Assembly: GCA_947259685.1 (NCBI GenBank)
Contig: CAMYNC010000040.1
Location: forward strand, 1 to 58,991
Length of the DNA: 58,991 bases
Direction of reading: 5' to 3'
DNA from: an uncultured Desulfuromonadales bacterium
GTDB taxonomy: Bacteria > Desulfobacterota > Desulfuromonadia > Desulfuromonadales > Geopsychrobacteraceae
In this document: one piece after another, positions 24,876 through 33,814 of the stretch
Numbering within the stretch: position 1 is the stretch's first letter
Layout: each line of letters begins with the position of its first letter
Notes under the pieces: generated by a model
What the model was told of the DNA's origin: nothing
The model's input: only the letters and a program-made list of their open reading frames with translations
Database searches by the model: none
Program-made: the position numbers and the translations under genes

Positions 24876-25189
24876 TGTCGATTTCTTTTCAGTCGGCACC
24901 CTCTGCCCCCACTCCTCTTGCCATGCCAATCCCGCTGTTCTGTCTGACGAGCCTGGATAATTTGAAACCCGGATTCTGCCTGTATTGGAAAGTTTACCAT
25001 TAAATATGCCCATTCCTTGGAGAGCCAACCCTGGTTGTCTTCAATGTTGGAGTGCTGGAGTTGTTGACTCTGTTTATAGAATTTTCAATTGGCGATAAAT
25101 GGCAGACGCTAAACTTGTCTTGCTGTTTAATTTCAGCTTGTTAGAATCTCAATGATACTTGTCCATCCCCCTAAAGGAGTAGCCAGCGA

Positions 25190-28100
25190 GTGAAAGGGAT
25201 CTGTCACCTTATTCTCAAGAGCGTTTTGCTCTTGTTTCTTCTCTCCTCAAGTCTTTGGGCGGCAGAGCCCCACCGGGTTCTGTTCATCAGCGCTTACCAT
25301 CCGGCGTTTCCGACCTTTTTCCAGCAGGTCGAGGGGATAAAATCGATATTTGACGAAAAGCCGATTCTTCTCGATATCGAGTTCATGGATACCAAGAGGT
25401 TTCCCGCAAGGGAAACCTTCGACAGCTTTTACCAGGCCTTATCCCTCAAGCTCTCCCGAATCAGACCTTACGAAACCATCATTGTCGGAGATGACAACGC
25501 CCTGTCCTTTGCCCTTAAACACCAGAGTGAGCTCTTTCAAGGGAAGCCGATCGTATTTCTGGGGGTGAACAACATCGATTTGGCTTTGCAGCAGAATGAA
25601 AATCTATACGTAACCGGTGTGGCCGAAGCCGTTTCCATGAAGGAAACCCTGGAGCTGATGCTTAAACTCCACCCTGGGGCTCAGAGGTTCGTGGCGTTGG
25701 TGGATGGTTTGCCGAGCGGGCAAGGGGACTTGAAGACTTTTTTTCAATATGAGGAAGAATTTGCCCCGGTTGATTTTTCTGCGCTTTCTCTGAACGTGTT
25801 GTCCTTTGAAGAGTTCGCAGTGCAGTTACAGGCTCTCGGGGCAAATGACGTTGTGTTACTTCTTTCGGCCTACCGAGACAAACACGGCAAGACTCTGCTT
25901 TTCGGTGAAAGTCTGGAGCTGATTAGAGCTAATCTTTCGAGGCCGCTTTACCACCTCTGGTTTCACGGTATGGGCCAGGGAATTCTCGGGGGGAAACTTA
26001 TAAGTCATCGACAACAGGGAAGAGCTGCCGCCGAGATGGTTATAGAAATACTGGCTGGCAAACCTGTTGAAAATATTTCCGTTAGAAGTGAAAGTCCCAA
26101 CAGTTACCTTTTTGATTATCAGGAGCTGGCACGGTTCGGCATCGAGCGCTCCTCCTTGCCAACGGATACCCAGATCTATAACGAACCACAATCAGATTAT
26201 CAGGAACATAAAGAATTAATCTGGACGGTTGTCGGAGTTTTTTTCGGTTACACCCTGTTGCTTTTTGGGATGTGGTTGTCTATCCAGCGTCGCAAACAGG
26301 CCGAAGAGGCGCTTCGGGTGAGCGAAAAAAGGCAACGCCTGCTGCTCAAGAATTTGCAGGTTGGCATCGTCGTTCATGCGACCGACACCCGGATCGTCAT
26401 GAATAATCCCAAAGCGAGCGATCTGTTGGGGTTAACCGAAGATCAGATGCGGGGCAGGGTTGCCATCGACCCGGCATGGCGTTTCTTACGTGGTGACGGT
26501 ACCCCCATGCCTCCGGAAGAGTACCCGGTTAACCAGGTGATAGCCAAGGGTGCTCCCCTTGAAAATTATGTGGTTGGTGTTGAACGACCCAGTGGGAAAG
26601 GTTTGATTTGGGTGCTGTGCGCAGGCTACCCGGTTTTCAATCAACAAAACCGTCTGCAGCAGGTCGTCACCCATTTTATTGACATCACCGTTCGCATTCA
26701 AAATGAACAGGACCTTTTGTACCGGGAGGCTTTTGAGGCACTTATCGCTGGGATTTCGACAAGGTTTGTCGAGCTGACAGCTGCTGAAACGGACCAGGGG
26801 ATAGACCTGGCTCTTAAGGACCTTGGTGAGTTTGCTGGCGTAGATCGATGCTATGTCTTTCTCTTTTCAGACGACGGTCTGTACATGGACAACACCCACG
26901 AATGGTGTGCTGAGGGGATCATTTCCCAGAAAGAAAATCTTCAAGGAGTCCTTGTCAACGAGCTGCCCTGGGCAATGGAAAAAACCTTGAACAAGCAGGT
27001 CTTCTATGTTCCTTCCATCGCCGATTTGCCTCCGGAAGCCGGGGCGGAAAAGGAGCACTGGCAAACCCAGGGCATTAAGTCGCTCATCGCGGTTCCCATC
27101 CTTATGGCTGGGGGAGTCATAGGTGTTCTGGGCTTCGATGAAGTGCGCTCAGAAAAACAGTGGGGAGGGGCTGATATCACGCTGCTCCAAACCGTCGGCG
27201 ATATCTTAGGGAACACAATCGCGCGCCAACAGGCCGAGGAAGCACTGCAAAAGGCCCTGGCTAAGGCCGAACAAGCCAGGGACAAAATTGAAGCGATCCT
27301 CCAATCGGTGGCCGATGGTTTGATGTTTACCGATATGAATAATCGAATCATTCTTCTGAGCGCTTCGGCAGAAGCAATTCTAGGCAGAAAATTATCAGAG
27401 GTTTTTTTAGCCACGATGGATGAGGCGATTGCAAACCAAAGCCTCAGAAAACAGATTTCTGTCGTTAAGGATGGTGCAATAAAAGAAGCCGCGATGGAGC
27501 TTGAACTGCCGGCCAAAGCCCGCGAGCTGGGGCGGATAATTCAGGCCAAATCCTCCCTGGTGCGGGGCAAGGACGGTAACAAGTCGGGGGTCATCACCCT
27601 GCTTCACGATGTGAGTCGGGAGCGGGAACTCGACCGGATTAAAAGCGAATTTATTTCTACCGCTGCCCATGAATTACGCACCCCGTTAACATCGGTTCGG
27701 GGATATTCGCAATTTTTACTGAGCGAAAAAGATTTAGGTAACGAACAACAGACTGAGTTCCTTACCATCATCAACGAAAAGAGTATGGTGCTGGAAAAAA
27801 TTATTGATGATTTGCTCGACCTAAGCCGGGTTGAATCTGGTCGGGTTATCCATGTGGAAAAAGATTGGTACGACCCTGGTACAGTGCTGACTGAACTTGT
27901 CGGCCAATATCAGAAAGAATTCAAAACCCACCGCTTTGGGGCGACCCTGCCGGAAACCTCGGTGGAACTTTTGGTCGACAAGGGGAAGATTATCCAAGTT
28001 ATGGAGAACCTTCTCATAAATGCGGTAAAATTTTCACCAGAGGGGAGCCGGATTCTGGTGGCCTGCGAGATGTCTGCGACAGAGGTTCATATTTCGGTCA

Positions 28101-28282
28101 AAGACGAGGGGATCGGGATGACAGCCGAACAGGTCGATAGAGTTTTTGATAAGTTTTACCGGGTAGATTCCTCGCTCATGGCTAAAGAAGGGCTTGGTCA
28201 AAATTTGGGTCGAAAGCAAACCGGACAAGGGAACGACGGTAAGTTTTACCATTCCCTTAATTTCGAAGAACAGCAACAATAA
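25190..28282 (+). CDS. Hybrid sensor histidine kinase with ABC-substrate-binding-like sensor, frame-broken tail
   Basis: Signal peptide (about 1-24), a periplasmic domain like ABC-type substrate-binding proteins (HRVLFISAYHPAFPTFFQQV to about 330), a membrane segment (ELIWTVVGVFFGYTLLLFGMWL), a PAS domain (about 378-505), a GAF domain (about 520-690), a second PAS (about 705-815), HisKA with STAAHELRTPLTSV, and an ATPase domain with VMENLLINAVKF, DEGIGM and FDKFYRVDSS. After KEGLG the frame loses the G2 box and runs into GRKQTGQGNDGKFYHS; the proper ending is present in another frame (28200-28286). As written, ATP binding is doubtful. The start is GTG 25190 after GGAG. The receiver gene follows. 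Confidence 0.85.
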   Translation: MKGICHLILKSVLLLFLLSSSLWAAEPHRVLFISAYHPAFPTFFQQVEGIKSIFDEKPILLDIEFMDTKRFPARETFDSFYQALSLKLSRIRPYETIIVGDDNALSFALKHQSELFQGKPIVFLGVNNIDLALQQNENLYVTGVAEAVSMKETLELMLKLHPGAQRFVALVDGLPSGQGDLKTFFQYEEEFAPVDFSALSLNVLSFEEFAVQLQALGANDVVLLLSAYRDKHGKTLLFGESLELIRANLSRPLYHLWFHGMGQGILGGKLISHRQQGRAAAEMVIEILAGKPVENISVRSESPNSYLFDYQELARFGIERSSLPTDTQIYNEPQSDYQEHKELIWTVVGVFFGYTLLLFGMWLSIQRRKQAEEALRVSEKRQRLLLKNLQVGIVVHATDTRIVMNNPKASDLLGLTEDQMRGRVAIDPAWRFLRGDGTPMPPEEYPVNQVIAKGAPLENYVVGVERPSGKGLIWVLCAGYPVFNQQNRLQQVVTHFIDITVRIQNEQDLLYREAFEALIAGISTRFVELTAAETDQGIDLALKDLGEFAGVDRCYVFLFSDDGLYMDNTHEWCAEGIISQKENLQGVLVNELPWAMEKTLNKQVFYVPSIADLPPEAGAEKEHWQTQGIKSLIAVPILMAGGVIGVLGFDEVRSEKQWGGADITLLQTVGDILGNTIARQQAEEALQKALAKAEQARDKIEAILQSVADGLMFTDMNNRIILLSASAEAILGRKLSEVFLATMDEAIANQSLRKQISVVKDGAIKEAAMELELPAKARELGRIIQAKSSLVRGKDGNKSGVITLLHDVSRERELDRIKSEFISTAAHELRTPLTSVRGYSQFLLSEKDLGNEQQTEFLTIINEKSMVLEKIIDDLLDLSRVESGRVIHVEKDWYDPGTVLTELVGQYQKEFKTHRFGATLPETSVELLVDKGKIIQVMENLLINAVKFSPEGSRILVACEMSATEVHISVKDEGIGMTAEQVDRVFDKFYRVDSSLMAKEGLGQNLGRKQTGQGNDGKFYHSLNFEEQQQ

Positions 28283-28286
28283 TTGA
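28200..28286 (+). pseudogene. Out-of-frame end of the kinase ATPase domain
   Basis: In the frame shifted by +1 the sequence reads KIWVESKPDKGTTVSFTIPL and then stops at TGA 28284-28286. This is the conserved end of HATPase domains, following the missing G2 box and the IVExHGG helix. The G2 box segment that should connect GLG to KIWVES (about 15 residues) has gone, with a net frame change, close to 28198. Confidence 0.8.
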
Positions 28287-28299
28287 CGGGGTGCTTTTG

Positions 28300-28665
28300 G
28301 TGAAAAAAATCCTGATTGTCGAAGACCAGACAGACGTTCTGAAGCTGCTGGAGATGGTTCTCAGGGCAAAAGACCGTACGTTTTTTTTGACGGAAAGCGG
28401 CGAAGAAGCACTCGAAATTGCCCGGAAAACTATTCCAGATGTCGTTCTTCTGGACATAATGTTGCCTGGCGGGATTGATGGTTATGAAGTGACCCGAACA
28501 TTAAAAAACGATCCAACGACCGCCAACTGCTCAATCATTGTCATGACCGCCAGGGTTCAGGAACAGGATAAAAAAGCGGCATTGGCTGCTGGAGCTGACG
28601 ACTTTATCGGGAAGCCCTACAATTTAGATGATTTGAGAAATATGGTTGCGAGGTTTCTTGAATAG
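28300..28665 (+). CDS. Single-domain response regulator
   Basis: A 121-residue CheY-like receiver with ILIVEDQTDVL (res 4-14), phospho-acceptor aspartate in VVLLDIMLPGGIDG, the switch threonine in IVMTARVQ and the lysine in DDFIGKPYNL. It has no output domain and follows the large kinase closely, so the two probably form one signalling pair. GTG 28300 is chosen: GGGGTG lies about six bases upstream and overlaps the alternative GTG at 28291. Confidence 0.85.
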   Translation: MKKILIVEDQTDVLKLLEMVLRAKDRTFFLTESGEEALEIARKTIPDVVLLDIMLPGGIDGYEVTRTLKNDPTTANCSIIVMTARVQEQDKKAALAAGADDFIGKPYNLDDLRNMVARFLE

Positions 28666-29097
28666 AAGGTTGAAATACAGGAGTTCAGACTTGATTTGAC
28701 AGACACTGTTAGCTTTGGTCAGGCTCAAAACAGCTGGTCCACCACCCCTCAAAAATTCCTTTAGATATACTTAGTCGGACATTTGTGGACCATATGGAGT
28801 TTCGGCACACCGGCAACTCCCTCGCCCCTGCACCTCCCCCCGGTCTGCTATGGATATAGCTACACGGAGGACTTTGATTGGTTGCCTAGCTTGACGGTCG
28901 GCAATCTATGGGCTTTATTTATAAGTAACGAGCTTTGTGTAAAGGGATGGGACTCCAGCTGGCCTTATATCCAATGGATTTAAATCCTTATCCAGCTTCT
29001 CTCAGAACCTGCTGCGTCCCTTCTCTGGTCTGCCACTGCTAACGACGCCTGGTCATGGGCGGTCCATATAGCTGTCAGGTTCCGATCGAGACCTTCC
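28666..29097. other. Non-coding, apparently decayed DNA
   Basis: There is no convincing gene here. A 66-codon open frame at 28783-28983 has atypical composition (many Pro, Trp and Tyr) and no ribosome site. Base composition is irregular. It leads into a transposase relic, so I read it as mobile-element debris between the kinase operon and the flavoprotein operon. Confidence 0.5.
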
Positions 29098-29230
29098 ACA
29101 TCTCAATTTCTACCTTTTTGTGTCTCGATAGATAGAATCGAACGCTACAACAGACGTTTATGATCATAGAAGTCTGGTTGTCTACTCTCCTGAGGAATTC
29201 GCTGCTGATTACAGGTGTGTGCAGCGTGGA
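29098..29230 (+). pseudogene. Relic of an IS3-type transposase C-terminus
   Basis: Two pieces in different frames resemble the end of IS3-family (DDE) transposases: SIDRIERYNRR (29125-29157) and VYSPEEFAADYR (29180-29215), matching the family pattern IE-x-x-YN-x-x-R-x-H-S-x-L-G-Y-x-S-P-x-x-F. A frame change and lost residues lie between them. No intact transposase or terminal repeats are visible. Confidence 0.5.
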
Positions 29231-29297
29231 TGACCTCGACGGAAATACCACTTCACCACGCCTCCACCGGCACAAAACATAGCAACGGAGGATCAGC

Positions 29298-29786
29298 ATG
29301 TGCTCTATCGACCTTGATGTTGTGGAAGACATCGTCAGAAAGAGAGGGGGGACAGCCGACCATGCGATCCCGATCCTGCAGGAGGTCCAGAAGCGCTTTC
29401 GCTATGTTCCCCGGGAGGCCATCGTTCGAATCGCCAGCATCTCCGAAATGACCGAGTCGCAACTCTACGGTGTCGCCACCTTCTATTCTCAGTTTCGCCT
29501 CGAACCTGTGGGGGACACCATCATCAAGGTCTGCCATGGGACCGCCTGCCATGTCAGCGGGGCTCAAGGGGTGACCGAAGCCCTCGAAAAAAAACTTGGG
29601 GTGAAATCCGGCGAGACCACCGCGGACAAAAAATTCACCCTGACATCGGTGGCTTGCGTGGGCTGCTGCTCTCTTGCGCCGGTCCTGGCGGTGGCGGACG
29701 GCAGGACCTATGGGCGGCTTGATATGAAAAAGGCGATAAACATCGTTGAAAGCTTTACAGGAGTGAGCGGTGCAAAACCTGAATGA
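29298..29786 (+). CDS. NuoE-like [2Fe-2S] thioredoxin-fold subunit
   Basis: The 162-residue protein matches the 24-kDa (NuoE/HoxE/HndA) family: a helical N-terminus (DVVEDIVRKRGGTADHAIPI, LQEVQKRFRYVP) and a [2Fe-2S] thioredoxin fold with cysteines in VCHGTACHVSG (about res 77-87) and CVGCCSLAP (about 119-127). It would carry electrons between NAD(P)H-FMN and iron-sulfur partners in a soluble complex. ATG 29298 has GGAGG six bases upstream. It overlaps the next gene by 17 bases. The whole operon is visibly G+C-richer than its neighbours. Confidence 0.9.
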   Translation: MCSIDLDVVEDIVRKRGGTADHAIPILQEVQKRFRYVPREAIVRIASISEMTESQLYGVATFYSQFRLEPVGDTIIKVCHGTACHVSGAQGVTEALEKKLGVKSGETTADKKFTLTSVACVGCCSLAPVLAVADGRTYGRLDMKKAINIVESFTGVSGAKPE

Positions 29787-31578
29787 ACAGAAACGCAAAT
29801 CGATCGTCGTGGGGATGAGCACCTGCAACATCGCCTCGGGCTCTCAGGAGGTCTACGACTTCTGTCAGAACGAGATCGAAATCCGGGGCTTGGATGTCGG
29901 CCTGGGAAGCACCGGCTGTCTGGGCATGTGCTACAGCGAACCGCAGGTGCAGGTCATCGACGCGGACGGCAGCAGGCACCTCTACGAAGGGGTGCAGCCC
30001 GCCCGCATGAGGCAGATCCTGGAGCAGCACGTGGTCGGGAATCAGCCCTGCCAAAAGTGGCTGGCGCAGTCGGGCAAAGGGGAGGCCCACGCTTTTCGCA
30101 GCAAGCAGCGGCGGATTGTCCTGGCCAACTGCGGCCACATCGACCCGGAGAGCATCGACGACTACCTGGCAGCCGAAGGCTACCAGTCACTGCGCCAGGT
30201 TTTGCAGAAAATGGATCAGGCAGAGGTGATCGAAAGGATCACCGCGTCAGGGCTGCGGGGGCGGGGCGGGGCCGGTTTTTCGACCGGTATGAAATGGAAA
30301 TTCGCGCTCCAGGAGACCGCTGACGAAAAGTACATCATCTGCAACGCGGATGAGGGTGACCCCGGCGCATTTATGGACCGGACTCTGCTGGAGAGCGATC
30401 CCCATGCCGTGCTCGAAGGGATGGTCATCGGCGCCTTCGCAACCGGAGCTAACCAGGGCTACATCTACTGCCGGGCCGAGTATCCCCTGGCGGTCGCCAG
30501 GCTCCACAAGGCGATCACTCAAGCTGTAGAGAGGGGCTATCTGGGAAAAAACATCCTGGACTCGGGTTTTGATTTGAGCCTCCAGGTCAAGGAGGGGGCC
30601 GGGGCGTTTGTCTGCGGCGAAGAAACCGCTTTGTTGGCCTCCATCGAAGGGCAGCGGGGCATGCCGCGGGTGCGGCCGCCGTTTCCGGCCCAATCCGGTC
30701 TGTTCGGCAAGCCGACCACCATCAACAACGTGGAAACCTGGGCCAACGTGCCCTGGATCATCCGCAACGGGGCGGAGGCCTACGCCGCCATCGGCACCGC
30801 GAAGAGCAAAGGCACCAAGGTGTTCGCTCTGGCCGGCAAGGTGAAGCGGGGCGGATTGGTGGAAGTACCGATGGGCACCACCCTGCTGGAAGTTATCCAC
30901 GACATCGGCGGCGGTACGCCAAGCGGGCGGGAGGTTCTGGCGGTGCAGATGGGCGGGCCCTCCGGTGGCTGCGTACCGGCCACCGCCCTCGACACCCGCA
31001 TCGACTACGAAGAGGTCAGCCGCACCGGAGCCATCATGGGCTCGGGGGGCATGGTCGTGCTCGACGATACCTCTTGCATGGTGGAGGTGGCTCGTTACTT
31101 CATGAACTTCGTGCAGAACGAGTCCTGTGGCAAGTGTACCTTCTGCCGGCTGGGAACCAGGCGGATGCTCGAAATTCTGACCCGCATCTGCGAAGGGCAG
31201 GGCCAGGCTGAAGACATCCCGCTGCTCGAAGAGCTGGCCTACAAGACCAAAACCACCAGCCTGTGCGGGCTGGGCCAGACCGCCCCCAACCCGGTACTCA
31301 CCACCCTGCGCTATTTTCGCAATAGCTACCAGGAGCACATCGATGAGCACCGCTGCCGGGCCGGCCAGTGCCGTAACCTCTGCTCTTTTGAGATCACCGC
31401 CGACTGCACCGGCTGTCACCTCTGTCTGGTGAACTGCCCAGTCAACGCCATCGGCGGGGAGCGGACGGCTCGCCATGAAATCAGAGATGATGCCTGTATC
31501 CGCTGTGGCGTGTGCCGAGACGTGTGCCGGTTTAACGCGGTGGCCGTAGGGCCGTCGAAGGGGTCTGCCAGTGGCTGA
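29770..31578 (+). CDS. NuoF-like NAD(P)H-FMN subunit with extra iron-sulfur domains
   Basis: The 602-residue protein has a thioredoxin-like [2Fe-2S] domain (res 10-95; STCNIAS, YDFCQNE, GSTGCLGMC), a NuoF core with RGRGGAGFSTGMKW (about 158), the FMN/NADH motif CNADEGDPGAFMDR, GAGAFVCGEETALLASIEGQ, an SLBB segment, the [4Fe-4S] site ESCGKCTFCRLGTRRM with SLCGLGQ, and a C-terminal two-cluster ferredoxin (CTGCHLCLVNCPVNAI and CIRCGVCRDVCRFNAV). This is the layout of HydB/HndC-type diaphorase subunits. The GTG at 29770 follows AGGAG at six bases. No hydrogenase or formate dehydrogenase catalytic subunit is nearby. Confidence 0.92.
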   Translation: MQNLNEQKRKSIVVGMSTCNIASGSQEVYDFCQNEIEIRGLDVGLGSTGCLGMCYSEPQVQVIDADGSRHLYEGVQPARMRQILEQHVVGNQPCQKWLAQSGKGEAHAFRSKQRRIVLANCGHIDPESIDDYLAAEGYQSLRQVLQKMDQAEVIERITASGLRGRGGAGFSTGMKWKFALQETADEKYIICNADEGDPGAFMDRTLLESDPHAVLEGMVIGAFATGANQGYIYCRAEYPLAVARLHKAITQAVERGYLGKNILDSGFDLSLQVKEGAGAFVCGEETALLASIEGQRGMPRVRPPFPAQSGLFGKPTTINNVETWANVPWIIRNGAEAYAAIGTAKSKGTKVFALAGKVKRGGLVEVPMGTTLLEVIHDIGGGTPSGREVLAVQMGGPSGGCVPATALDTRIDYEEVSRTGAIMGSGGMVVLDDTSCMVEVARYFMNFVQNESCGKCTFCRLGTRRMLEILTRICEGQGQAEDIPLLEELAYKTKTTSLCGLGQTAPNPVLTTLRYFRNSYQEHIDEHRCRAGQCRNLCSFEITADCTGCHLCLVNCPVNAIGGERTARHEIRDDACIRCGVCRDVCRFNAVAVGPSKGSASG

Positions 31579-33706
31579 GATTAGCTTCATTCTGGACGGA
31601 GCAGAGGTTCAGGTCGAACCGGGGACGACGATCCTGAAGGCCGCCTGGGACCGGGGAATTTCGATTCCGACCCTCTGCCATCACCAGCAGCTCAAACCCT
31701 TCGCCTCCTGCTTCATCTGCGTGGTGGAACTCGAAGGTCGCCCGAACCTGGTCCCGGCCTGTTCGACACTCGCCAGTGAAGGGATCGTGGTTCACAGCGC
31801 CTCGGCCAAAGTCGAGGCGGCGCGGCGCACCTGCATCGAGCTGTTGCTTTCCGATCACCTGGGCGATTGCCAGGGGCCCTGCATGGCCGCCTGCCCGGCG
31901 GGCATCGATATCCCCGGGTTCCTCAAGCACATCGCTTCGGGTGAAGACCGCAAGGCCCTGGAGCTGATCAAGCGCAACATGCCACTGCCGGGCATCCTGG
32001 GGCGGATCTGCCCCAGACCCTGCGAAACAGTCTGCCGCAGATCCCTGGTGGATGAACCGATCGCTATCTGCCAGCTCAAGCGTCACCCGGCTGACCTAGA
32101 TTCGGCTTCGGGGGAGGAGTACATTCCCGAAACCGATCCCCCGACCGGCAAGCGGGTCGCCATTATCGGCGCCGGCCCGGCCGGGCTTACCGCGGCCTAC
32201 TACCTACAGATCATGGGGCATCAGAGTTCTGTGTTCGAGGCCCACAGTGCCGCTGGCGGTATGATGCGCTACGGTATCCCCAGTTACCGCCTTCCTCGGG
32301 AGGTGATCGACCGCGAAGTGACGGTGATCGAGAAGATGGGGGTGCGTTTTCTCTTCAACACTCGGGTGGGAGATGATCTCACCCTTGAGCAGGTGCGTCG
32401 GGACTACGATGCCGTTTTCCTGGCCCTGGGCGCTCAGCGGGCCGGCTGGCTCGGTATCCCAGGCGAGGCCTTGGAAGGGGTGTCGCACGGCATCGGGTTT
32501 CTAGGCAAGGTCTCCCGGAATGAGCAAACCGCCATCGGCAAACAGGTGCTGGTGGTGGGCGGTGGCAATGTCGCCCTCGATTCAGCCCGTAGCGCTGTGC
32601 GGCTGGGTGCCGAGGTGACCATCGCCTATCGAAGGACCGAGGAGGAGATGCCCTGCTGGGAGGAAGAGGTCACCGCCGCACGTGAAGAAGGCATCCGCTT
32701 CGAATTCTTGCAAACCCCGACCCGAATCGATGAGGACCCGGAAGGGGGGCTCCGGGTGACCTTTGTCCGTATGGAGCTCGGCGAACCAGACGAATCCGGC
32801 CGCTACCGCCCGGTGCCGGTTTCCGGCAGCGAACAGGTGCGTCAGGTCGACAACCTGATTGTGGCCATCGGCCAGCGGGTGGACATCCGTCCCGCCGAAG
32901 GGGTCGAGCAATCGGTCTTTGGCACCATTAAGGCCGACGAGGACAACCTGCTGACCAACCTGCCGGGGGTGTTCTCCGGCGGGGATTGTGTCCTCGGCCC
33001 GGATATCGTGGTCAACCTGATCGGCATGGGCCGGAGGGCCGCGGTGGCGATCGACCAGTATCTGTCGGGAAACCCCGTCGCCGGCGAGCCTCCCAAGTAC
33101 AACCAGTCGATGGGGCCGCTTGAGCAGGTGCCGGAGAGCCTGAGCCGGGGGGTCGAACCCAAGCCGAGAGAAAAGCCCCGGCACATGGACCCAGAGGTTC
33201 GCCGCAACAGCTTTGCCGAGGTTGAGGCCGCCTTCACTCCCGAACAGGCCCGGGAGGAAGCCAGCCGCTGCCAGGAGTGTGGCTGCCGGGCCGCCCCCGA
33301 TTGCCGACTGCGGGAGTACGCCTCCCGCTACGGGGCCAAGCCCGAACGTCTGGCAGGTGCCTGCCGGGAGTTCGACCGTGACGAGTCTCACCCGGAGATC
33401 GTCTATGAGGCGCACAAATGCATCCAGTGCGGCATCTGCGTGCGCCTTAGCGAAGAGGTGCATGGGTCGTCGGCCTTGGGCTTTGTCGGGCGTGGGTTTT
33501 CCTGCCGGGTCAAACCGGCCCTGGAACGCCCCCTCGGAGAGGTGGACGCCAAAGGGTTGCAGCAGATCGTGGAAAGCTGCCCGGTGGGAGCATTTACCTA
33601 TAAGGGCGACCCTGTCCACTGTCTGGATTCGGTGTTTCGACGGCCTGACGCAACCGGGCCCACCCTTTGCCAGCTGCCGAATCAGAGCAGCGAAAAGGAT
33701 TATTGA
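31571..33706 (+). CDS. NuoG-type ferredoxin fused to GltD-like FAD oxidoreductase
   Basis: The 711-residue protein starts with a [2Fe-2S] domain (CHHQQLKPFASCFICVVEL, VPACST), then a GltD-like iron-sulfur region (GDCQGPCMAACPAGIDIPGF, GRICPRPCETVCRR), a FAD site IIGAGPAGLTAAYYL (about res 196), an NAD(P) site VVGGGNVALDSARSAVRLGA (about 327) and the FSGGDCVLGPDIVVNLIGMG ending typical of GltD (about 474). It finishes with two more cysteine groups (CQECGCRAAPDCR and KCIQCGICVRL ... ESCPVGAF) like NuoG. It is a multi-cluster electron-transfer flavoprotein. GTG 31571 follows AAGGGG and overlaps the previous stop by eight bases. Resemblance to the SfrAB-like soluble oxidoreductases of Geobacter is possible but not proven. 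Confidence 0.88.
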   Translation: MAEISFILDGAEVQVEPGTTILKAAWDRGISIPTLCHHQQLKPFASCFICVVELEGRPNLVPACSTLASEGIVVHSASAKVEAARRTCIELLLSDHLGDCQGPCMAACPAGIDIPGFLKHIASGEDRKALELIKRNMPLPGILGRICPRPCETVCRRSLVDEPIAICQLKRHPADLDSASGEEYIPETDPPTGKRVAIIGAGPAGLTAAYYLQIMGHQSSVFEAHSAAGGMMRYGIPSYRLPREVIDREVTVIEKMGVRFLFNTRVGDDLTLEQVRRDYDAVFLALGAQRAGWLGIPGEALEGVSHGIGFLGKVSRNEQTAIGKQVLVVGGGNVALDSARSAVRLGAEVTIAYRRTEEEMPCWEEEVTAAREEGIRFEFLQTPTRIDEDPEGGLRVTFVRMELGEPDESGRYRPVPVSGSEQVRQVDNLIVAIGQRVDIRPAEGVEQSVFGTIKADEDNLLTNLPGVFSGGDCVLGPDIVVNLIGMGRRAAVAIDQYLSGNPVAGEPPKYNQSMGPLEQVPESLSRGVEPKPREKPRHMDPEVRRNSFAEVEAAFTPEQAREEASRCQECGCRAAPDCRLREYASRYGAKPERLAGACREFDRDESHPEIVYEAHKCIQCGICVRLSEEVHGSSALGFVGRGFSCRVKPALERPLGEVDAKGLQQIVESCPVGAFTYKGDPVHCLDSVFRRPDATGPTLCQLPNQSSEKDY

Positions 33707-33742
33707 CGGCCAGGGTCTGCTGCCAGCCGATAATTTCAGTGA

Positions 33743-33770
33743 TTGACATCCCTTCCGCCCCAGCTAGAAT
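33743..33770 (+). promoter_or_regulatory. Sigma-70 promoter for CBS protein
   Basis: TTGACA (33743-33748) and TAGAAT (33765-33770) with a 16-base spacer lie about 45 bases before the start. A perfect -35 and a five-of-six -10 suggest strong expression. Confidence 0.65.
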
Positions 33771-33814
33771 TAATAGAACAGCATTTTATCACGTAGCCGG
33801 AAAGGAGGACCGTT

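Noticed and set aside
25856..26191. 111-codon minus-strand frame in the large kinase gene
   Set aside because: Shadow frame; the plus-strand periplasmic domain is well formed.
28783..28983. 66-codon frame in the decayed region
   Set aside because: No ribosome site, odd composition and surrounded by mobile-element debris.
30247..31590. 447-codon minus-strand frame opposite the NuoF-like gene
   Set aside because: Long antisense frames are common in G+C-rich genes; all iron-sulfur and FMN motifs are on the plus strand.
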